NCBI GenBank assembly: GCA_037974665.1
Contig: CM075767.1
Location: 88,438,644-88,502,643, forward strand
From: Ehretia macrophylla
Lineage: Eukaryota > Streptophyta > Magnoliopsida > Boraginales > Ehretiaceae
Direction of reading: 5' to 3'
DNA: 64,000 bases
Shown here: positions 57,453-64,000 of the stretch, one piece after another
How the letters are laid out: each line of letters opens with the position of its first letter
Position numbering within the stretch: position 1 is the stretch's first letter
Notes under the pieces: generated by a model
The model's database searches: none
What the model was told of the DNA's origin: nothing
What the model saw: only the letters and a program-made list of their open reading frames with translations
Made by a program: the position numbers and the translations under genes

Positions 57453-57571
57453 GGATGTGATCATACCAGCACTAATGCACCGGATCCCATCAGAACTCTG
57501 AAGTTAAGCGTGATTGGGTGAGAGTAGTACTAGGATGGGTAACCCCCTAGGAAGTCCTCGTGTCGCACCCC
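57453..57571 (+). rRNA. 5S rRNA: 5S ribosomal RNA, copy 81
   Basis: Full length. G3A, C6T, C47T, C61A, C67T, G89A, G97A, T112C. Upstream box CACATAAAGG. The first base triplet GGA is as in the Arabidopsis gene. Confidence 0.93.
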
Positions 57572-58126
57572 CCTTTTCAATTTTTTTTGCCTAGGTTAGG
57601 GTTGCCAAGATTCTTTATCCACCAAATTTCTATTACCGAATCCACGGACATTAGGCAAGACAACTTCACTTCACGTAGAGGCCGGGCCCGCGAACTGAGG
57701 GCGTAGGGTTTGTGACCAGGTCTCCGTCGCTCCGGTGCCCATAACTTTTGATCCGTAAGGAGTTACGCAGCACAACATGCGGTTGCAAAGTTCTCTGAGA
57801 GCTCTACGACGGGGGCAGCAAGATTGCTCGCTGTACCCATTTTTGGAGCCCAAAATCGATTGTTTTCATCAGTTTCAGGCCACTTTTCTTCTTTTGCTCT
57901 ATTTTTCGGTCCCGGATCGTACGTCGTGAGCTGTTAAAAGGACGAAAAACTGACTCGCGGGACATCAGAGGGCCCTACAACGTGTCGATATCACCTCTTG
58001 CGGGGATGCTGCGTTATTGAAGCGGATGTGTTGTCGTTATGCCCATTGGGCCTTTTCAATGGGCCATCTCTCTAGGCTGGCACTGTGAACTGTTAACACA
58101 TATAGGAATTGTGCCCTCAATATGAC

Positions 58127-58245
58127 GGGTGCGTTCATACCAGCACTAATGCACCGGATCCCATCAGAACTCTGAAGTTAAGCGTGCTTAGGCGAGAATA
58201 GTACTAGGATGGGTGACCCCATGGGAAGTCCTCGTGTTGCCCCGC
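58127..58245 (+). rRNA. 5S rRNA: 5S ribosomal RNA, copy 82
   Basis: Full length. A8T, C47T, G64A, G72A, C95A, A115C, C118G. The 3' arm reads GCCCCGC. Confidence 0.93.
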
Positions 58246-58803
58246 CTTTTCAATTTTTTTTGCCCTGGTTAGGGTTGCCAAGATACTTTATCCACCAAAT
58301 CTCTATTACCGAATCCCACGGAACATTGGGCAAGACAACTTCGCTTCATGTAGAGGCCGGGCCCGCAAACCGAGGGCGTAGGGTTTGTGACCAGTTCTCC
58401 GTCTCTCTGGTGCCCATGACTTTAAATCCATAAGGAGTTACGCTGCGCACAGCATACCGTTGCAAAGCTCTCTGAGAGCTCTACGACGGGGGCAGCCAAC
58501 TTGTTCGCTGTGCCCTTTTTAGAGCCCAAAATCGAACGTTTTCATCAGTTTCAGGCCACTTTTCTTCTTTTGCTCTATTTTTTTCATCGCAGATCGTACG
58601 TCGTGAGCTGTTAACAGGACGACAAACTGACTCGCGGGACATCAGTGGGCCCTACGACGTGTCAATATCACGTCTTGCGAGGATGCTGCGTTGTTGAAGC
58701 GGATGGGTTGTCATTAAGCCCATTGGGCCTTTTGAATGGCCCATCTCTCTTGGCTGGCACTGTGAACCATTAACACATATAGGAATTGTGCTCTCAAAAT
58801 GAT

Positions 58804-58922
58804 GGGTACGATCATACCAGCACTAATGCTCCGGATCCCATCAGAACTCCGAAGTTAAGCGTGCTTGGGCAAGAGTAGTACTAGGATGGGTGACCCCCTT
58901 TGAAGTCCTCGTGTTGCACCCC
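58804..58922 (+). rRNA. 5S rRNA: 5S ribosomal RNA, copy 83
   Basis: Full length. G5A, A27T, G68A, G97T, G98T. Opens a run of five copies altered at 97-98. Confidence 0.95.
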
Positions 58923-59480
58923 CTTTTCAATTTTTTTTGCCCTTGTTATTGTTGCCAAGATACTTTATCCACCAAATCTCTATTACTGAATCCCACGGAA
59001 CATTGGGCAAGACATCTTCGCTTCATGCAGAGGCAGGGCCCGTAAACTGAGGGCGTAGGGTTTGTGACCAGTTCTCCGTCGCTCCGGTGCCCATAACTTT
59101 TGATCCGTAAGGAGTTACGTAGCGCACAGCATACCGTTGCAAAGCTCTCTGAGAGTTCCACGACGGGGGCAGCCAGCTTGCTCGCTGTGCCCATTTTTGA
59201 AGCCCAAAATCGAACGTTCTTATCAGTTTCAGGCCACTATTCTTCTTTTGCTCTGTTTTTCCGTCCCAGATCGTACGTCGTGAGCTGTTAAAAGGACGAC
59301 AACCAGACTCGTGGGACATCCGAGGGCCCTACAACGTGTCGATATCACGTCTTGCGAGGATGCAATGTTGTTGAAGCGGATGGGCTGTCTTTAAGCCCAT
59401 TGGGCCTCTTGAATGGGCCATCTCTCTAGCATGGCACTGTGAACCGTTAACACACATAGGTATTATGCCCTCAACATGAC

Positions 59481-59599
59481 GGGTGCGATCAAAACAGCAC
59501 TAATGCACCGGATCCCATCAGAACTCCGAAGTTAAGCGTGCTTGGGCGAGAGTAGTATTAGGATGGGTGACCCCCTCTGAAGTCCTCGTGTTGCACCCC
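59481..59599 (+). rRNA. 5S rRNA: 5S ribosomal RNA, copy 84
   Basis: Full length. T12A, C14A, C78T, G97C, G98T. Upstream box CACACATAGG. Confidence 0.95.
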
Positions 59600-60157
59600 C
59601 TTTTCAATTTTTTTTGCCCTGGTTAGGGTTGCCAAGATACTTTATCCACCAAATCTCCTTTATCGAATCCCACGAAGCATTAGGCAAGACAACTTCGCTT
59701 CACGTAGAGGCCGGGCCCGCACACCAAGTGCGTAGGGTTTGTGACTAGGTCTCCGTCGCTCCGGTGCCCATAACTTTTGATCCGTGAGGAGTTACGCGGT
59801 GCACAGCATACCGTTGCCAAGCTCTCTAAGAGCTCTACGACGGCGGTAGCCAGCTTACTCGCTTTGCCCGTTTTTGGAGCCCAAACTTAAACATTTCATC
59901 AGTTTCAGGCCACTTTTCTTCTTTTGCTCTGTTTTTCCATCGCGGATCGTACGTTGTGAGGTATTAAAAGGACGACAACCTGACTCGCGGGACATCAGAG
60001 GGCCCTACAATGTTTTTGATATCACGTCTTGCAAGGATGATGCGTTGTTGAAGCGGATTGGTTGTCGTTAAGCCCATTGGGCCTTTTGAATGGGCCATCT
60101 TTCTAGGCTGGCACTGAGAACCGTTAACACATATAGGAATTGTGCCCTCAACATGAC

Positions 60158-60276
60158 GGGTACGATCATACCAGCACTAATGCACCGGATCCTATCAGAA
60201 CTCCGAAGTTAAGCGTGCTTGGGCGAGAGTAGTACTAGGATGGGAGAGCCCCTGTGAAGTCCTCGTGTTGCACCCC
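60158..60276 (+). rRNA. 5S rRNA: 5S ribosomal RNA, copy 85
   Basis: Full length. G5A, C36T, T88A, C91G, G98T. T88A is in the C-box core and is shared with copy 86. Confidence 0.95.
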
Positions 60277-60831
60277 CTTTTCAATTTTTTTTGCCCTGGT
60301 TAGGGTTGCCAAGATACTTTATCCACCAAATCTCTATTACCGAATCCCACGTAACATTGTGCAAGACAACTTCGCTTCACGCAGAGGTCGGGCCGGCAAA
60401 CCGAGGGCGTAGGGTTTGTGACTAGTTCTCCGTCGCTCCGGTGCCCTTAACTTTTGATCCGTAAGGAGTTACGCGGCGCACAGCATACCGTTGCAAAGCT
60501 CTCAGAGAGCTCTACGACGGGGGCAGCCAGCTTGCTCACTGTACCCTTTTTGGAGCCCAAAATCGAACGTTTTCATCAGTTTCAGGCCACTTTTCTTCTT
60601 TCGCACTATTTTTCCGTCCCGGATCGTACGTCGTGAGCTGTTAAAAGGATGACAACCTAACTCGCGGGACATCAGAGGGCCCTAAAACATGTCGATGTCA
60701 CGTCTTGTGAGGATGCTGCGTTGTCGAAGCAGATGGGTTGTAGTGAAGCCCATTGGGCCTTTTGTATTGGCTATCTCTCTAGGCTGGCACTGTGAACCAT
60801 TTACACATAGGAATTGTGCCCTCAACATCAC

Positions 60832-60950
60832 GGGTGCGATCATACCAACACTAATGCACCGGATCCCATCAGAACTCCGAAGTTAAGCGTGCTTGGGCGA
60901 GAGTAGTACTAGGATGGGAGACCCCCTGTGAAGTCCTCGTGTTGCACCCC
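60832..60950 (+). rRNA. 5S rRNA: 5S ribosomal RNA, copy 86
   Basis: Full length. G17A, T88A, G98T. A short deletion leaves TTACACATAGG upstream, so the TATA-like box is incomplete. Confidence 0.95.
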
Positions 60951-61508
60951 ATTTCAATTTTTTTTTGCCTGGTTAGGTTGCCAAGATACTTTATCCACCA
61001 AATCTCTATTACCGAATCCCACAGAACATTGGGCAAGACAACTTCGCTTCACGTAGAGGCTGGGCCCGAAAAACCGAGGGCGCAGGGTTTGTGACCAGGT
61101 CTCCGTCGCTCCGGTGCCCATAACTTTTGATCCGTAAGGAGTTACGCAGCGCACAACATACCGTTGCAAAGCCCTCGGAGTCCTCTACGACGGGGGCTGA
61201 CAGCTTGTTCGATGTGCCCATTTTTGGAGCCCAAAATTGAACATTTTCATCAGTTTCAGGCCATTTTTCTTCTTTTGCCCTGTTCTTTCGTCCCGGATCA
61301 TACGTTTTGAACTGTTAAAAGGACGACAACCTGACTCGCGGGACATCAGAGGACCCTACAATGTTTTTGATATCACGTCTTGTGAGGATTCTACGTTGTT
61401 GAAGTGGATGGGTTGTCGTTAAGCCCATTGGGCCTTTTGAATGGGCCATCTCTCTAGGCTGGCATTGTGAACCGTTAACACATATAGGAATTGTGACCTC
61501 AACATGAT

Positions 61509-61627
61509 GGGTGCGACCATACCACCAGTAATGCACCGAATCCCATCAGAACTCCGAAGTTAAGCATGCTTGGGCGAGAGTAGTACTAGGATGGATGACC
61601 CCTTGTGAAGTCTTCGTGTTGCACCCC
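61509..61627 (+). rRNA. 5S rRNA: 5S ribosomal RNA, copy 87
   Basis: Full length. T9C, G17C, C20G, G31A, G58A, G87A, C95T, G98T, C105T. Last of the G98T run. Confidence 0.93.
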
Positions 61628-62185
61628 CTTTTCAATTTTTTTTTCCCTGGTTAGGGTTGCCAAGATACTTTATCCACCAAATCTCTATTACTGAATCCCA
61701 CAGAACATTAGGCAAGACAACTTCCCTTCACGTTGAGGGTGGCCCCGCAAACCGGGGGCGGAGGGTTTGGGACCAGGTGTCTGTCGCTCCGGTGCCCATA
61801 ACTTTTGATCCGTAAGGAGTTACGCGGCGCACAGCATACCGTTGCAAAGCTCTTTGAGAGCTCTACGACGAGGGCAGCCACCTTGCTCGCTGTGCCCATT
61901 TTTGGAGCCCAAAATCGAACGTTTTCATCTGTTTTCGGCGACTTTTATTCTCTTACTTTGTTTTTCCGTCTCGGATCGTACATCGCGAGCTGTTAAAAGG
62001 ACGACAACCTAACTCGCGGGACATCAAAGGGCCCTACAACGTGTCGATATCACGTCCTGCGAGGATGCTGCGTTGTTGAAGCGGATGGGTTGTCGTTAAG
62101 CCCATTTGGCCTTTTGAATGGGCCATCTCTCTAGGCTGGCACTGTGAACCGTTAACACATATAGGAATTGTGCCCTCAACATGAC

Positions 62186-62305
62186 GGGTGCGATCATACC
62201 AGCACTAATGCACCGGATCCCATCAGAACTCCCAAGTTAAGCGTGCTTGGGCGAGAGTAGTACTAGGATGGGTGACCCCCTGGGAAAGTCCTTGTGTTGC
62301 ACCCC
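62186..62305 (+). rRNA. 5S rRNA: 5S ribosomal RNA, copy 88
   Basis: 120 nt: one extra A after base 100 (GGGAAAGTCC). Other changes G48C and C107T. Boxes intact. Confidence 0.95.
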
Positions 62306-62864
62306 CTTTTCAATTTTTTTTTGCCCTCGTTAGGGATGGCAAGATACTTTATCCACCAAATCTCTATTACCGAATCCCACGGAACATTGGACAAGAAAAC
62401 TTCGCTTCACATAGAGGCCGAGCCCGCAAACCGAGGGCGTAGGGTTTGTGACCAGGTCTCTGTCGCTCCGTTGCCCATAACTTTGGATCTGTTATGATTT
62501 ACGCGGTGCACAGCATACCGTTATAAAGCGCTCTGAGAGCTCTATGACGGGCGCAGCCAGGTTACTCACTGTGCCCGTTTTTGGAGCCCATAATCGAACG
62601 TTTTCATCAGTTTCAGGCCAATTTTCTTCGGTTGCTCTATTTTTCTGTCCCGGATCGTATGTCGTGAGCTGTTAAAAGGACGACAACGTGACTCGCGGGA
62701 CATTAGAGGGCCCTAATACGTTTTTGATATCACGTCTTGCGAGGATGCTACGTTGTTGAAGCGGATGGGTTATCGTTAAGCCCATGGACCTTTTGAATGG
62801 GCCATCTCTCCAGGCTGGGATTGTGAGCCGTTAACACATAAAGGAATTGTGCCCAAAACATGAT

Positions 62865-62984
62865 GGGTGCAATCATACCAACACTAATACACCGGATCCC
62901 ATCAAAAGTATGAAGTAAAGCGTGTTTGGGCGAGAGTAGTACTAGGATGGGTGACCGCCTGGGAAAGTCCTCGTGTTGCACCCC
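62865..62984 (+). rRNA. 5S rRNA: 5S ribosomal RNA, copy 89
   Basis: 120 nt with the same extra A as copy 88. Also G7A, G17A, G25A, G41A, C44G, C46A, C47T, T53A, C61T, C93G. A-box core altered; upstream box CACATAAAGG. Likely inactive. Confidence 0.92.
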
Positions 62985-63457
62985 ATTTTCAATTTTTTTT
63001 GCCCTGGTTAGGGATGGCAAGATACTTTATCCACCACATTTCTATTATCGAATCCCACGGCACCTTGGGCAAGACAACTTCGCTTCACTTGGAGGCCGGG
63101 CCCGCAAACCGAGGGCGTAGGGCTTGTGAGCAGGTCTCTGTCGCTCCTGTGCCAATAACTTTTGATATGTAAGGAGTTACACAGCGCACAGCGTACTGTT
63201 GGAAAGCTCTCTGAGATCTCTACGACAGGGGAAGCAAGCTTGCTCGCTATGCCCTTTATTGGAGCCCAAAATCGAACATTTTCATCAGTTTCGAGCCACT
63301 TTTCTACTTTAGCTCTATTTTTTCGTCCCGGATCGTACGTCGTGAGCTGTTAAAAGGATAACAACCTAACTCACGGGACATCAAATGGCCCTACAACATT
63401 TTTGATATCACGTCTTTCGAGGATGCTACGTTGTTGAAGCGAATGGGTTGTGGTTAA

Positions 63458-63481
63458 GCCCATTGGGCCCTTTGAATGGGC
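63458..63481. repeat. Conserved spacer hairpin about 86-63 nt upstream of the 5S gene, example before copy 90
   Basis: GCCCATT (63458-63464) pairs with AATGGGC (63475-63481) across a 10-nt loop. The same arms occur before most copies. It lies upstream of the TATA-like box and is not a known plant 5S element. Confidence 0.65.
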
Positions 63482-63543
63482 CATCTCTCCAGGCTGGCAC
63501 TGTGAACGGTTAACACATATAGGAATTGTGTCCTCAACATGAC

Positions 63544-63662
63544 GGGTGCGATCATACCAGCACTAATGCACCGGAGCCCATCAGAACTCCGAAGTTAAGC
63601 GTGCTTGTGCGAAAGTAGTACTAGGATGGGTGACCCCCAGGGAAGTCCTCGTGTTGCACCCC
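63544..63662 (+). rRNA. 5S rRNA: 5S ribosomal RNA, copy 90
   Basis: Full length. T33G, G65T, G70A, T96A. The upstream signals are intact. Its spacer runs off the window end at 64000. Confidence 0.95.
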
Positions 63663-63882
63663 CTTTTCAATTTTTTTTGCCTTGGTTAGGGTTGCCAAGA
63701 TACTTTACCCAGCAAATCTCTATTACCGAATCCCACGGAACATTGGGCAAGACAACTTCGGTTTACGTAGTGGCCGGGCCCGCAAACCGAGGGCGTAGGG
63801 TTTGTGACCAGGTCTCCGTCGCTCTGGTGCCCATAACTTTTGATCCGTAAGGAGTTACGCGGCGCACAGCATACCGTTGCAA

Positions 63883-63897
63883 AGCTCTCTGAGAGCT
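63883..63897. repeat. Conserved 15-nt spacer palindrome AGCTCTCTGAGAGCT, example in copy 90
   Basis: A perfect inverted repeat, 7-nt arms around one central T, about 340 nt after each gene start (also at 17835-17849 after copy 21). It is present unchanged in most units and has one or two changes in the rest. Function unknown: it could be a protein site, a hairpin or simply shared ancestry of the units. Confidence 0.75.
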
Positions 63898-64000
63898 CCA
63901 CGATGGTGGCAGCTAGCTTGCTAGCAGAGCCCTTTTTGGAGCCAAAAATCAATCGTTTTCATCAGTTTCAGGCCACTTTTCTTCTTTTGCCCTATTTTTT

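Larger units (their letters stand above)
8945..64000 (+). repeat. 5S rDNA tandem array, right part (copies 9-90)
   Basis: The array resumes directly after the insertion, in the same orientation and in phase: copy 8 to copy 9 is 677 bp once the 3,950-bp element and one 5-bp target duplicate are removed. Gene-to-gene spacing is 674-682 bp except where deletions shorten a unit (after copies 12, 34, 36, 56, 62, 73 and 80). The window ends 338 bp into the spacer of copy 90, so the array continues. Every interval of about 558 bp between the listed genes is spacer of the kind described for 45427-45984. Confidence 0.97.

Noticed and set aside
1030..63353. A recurring 60-63-codon frame in the spacer (starting at TTGATCCGTAAGGAG)
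   Set aside because: Also a TTG start, no matching Kozak context, many units broken by indels and stops; a by-product of a repeated spacer.
795..63850. A recurring 81-codon frame (ending ...VPITFDP) in dozens of units, starting inside the 5S gene
   Set aside because: It begins at TTG in CTTGGGCGAG, not ATG, overlaps the rRNA gene, and recurs only because the unit recurs. Frames differ or break in many units. A plant would not use this start.
199..63952. Minus-strand frames of 60-126 codons across the array
   Set aside because: They run antisense through the 5S gene and spacer and repeat once per unit; there is no family resemblance and no sign of coding constraint.
1..64000. Tandem Cassandra-type elements (TRIM retrotransposons that carry 5S sequence in their LTRs)
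   Set aside because: Cassandra carries a diverged 5S region inside LTRs with TG...CA ends. Here full-length 5S genes have the usual upstream -28, -13 and -1 elements and T-runs, lie head to tail without target duplications between units, and spacers have no LTR ends. GGTACATCAGAGGGCC in some spacers only loosely resembles a tRNA-Met primer site.
1..64000. CRISPR array or other prokaryotic repeat system
   Set aside because: The repeats are 677-bp rDNA units with a eukaryotic pol III gene; there are no short direct repeats with unique spacers.
1..64000. Linked 35S (18S-5.8S-25S) rDNA or tRNA genes within the 5S units
   Set aside because: No 18S, 5.8S or 25S sequence and no tRNA cloverleaf with its own A and B boxes is seen in spacers or in the element.

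Overview
The window is nuclear DNA from a flowering plant. It is almost entirely a head-to-tail tandem array of 5S ribosomal RNA genes, all transcribed on the + strand. I count 90 copies: 87 span the full gene and 3 carry a large internal deletion or truncation. The usual unit is about 677 bp: a 119-nt gene followed by about 558 bp of spacer. The gene matches the angiosperm 5S consensus, including the RNA polymerase III internal promoter (A box, intermediate element, C box), a CATATAG box about 28 nt upstream, GC near -13, C at -1 and T-runs just after the 3' end. I see no protein-coding gene, tRNA, 35S rDNA unit or centromeric satellite. The sequence does not let me name the species.

Layout. 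1-4984: copies 1-8. 4985-8944: a 3,950-bp non-coding insertion (4990-8939) with TG...CA ends and a 5-bp target duplication (CATTG / CATTC), most simply a large solo LTR, sitting in the spacer of copy 8. 8945-64000: copies 9-90, continuing in the same phase and orientation; the window ends inside the spacer of copy 90.

Numbering. Copy variants below are given against a consensus I built from the window, base 1 = first G of GGGTGCGATC and base 119 = last C of TTGCACCCC. Box limits follow the Xenopus/plant convention: A box 50-64, IE 67-72, C box 80-97. No copy is identical to the consensus: full-length copies carry from 2 (copies 19, 22, 33, 63) to about 13 (copies 44, 69) changes. About 15 copies keep all three internal boxes unchanged (4, 15, 16, 18, 20, 33, 43, 46, 50, 57, 61, 63, 71, 72, 88). 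This looks more like an aged or peripheral 5S block than a homogenised active core, but activity cannot be read from sequence alone.

History written in the array. Copies 47-55 form a three-unit higher-order repeat (about 2,029 bp, three cycles, 34904-40989) in which a 5S variant with an altered C box has been amplified. Copies 17-19 recur as copies 28-30 about 7.44 kb away. Copies 16 and 20, and 14/15 and 22/23, are further related pairs 4 and 8 units apart. Spacer subfamilies are mixed in the first 23 kb and more uniform afterwards. Eight units carry deletions of about 10-400 bp, and one gene (copy 45) carries a short inverted insertion that matches the spacer.
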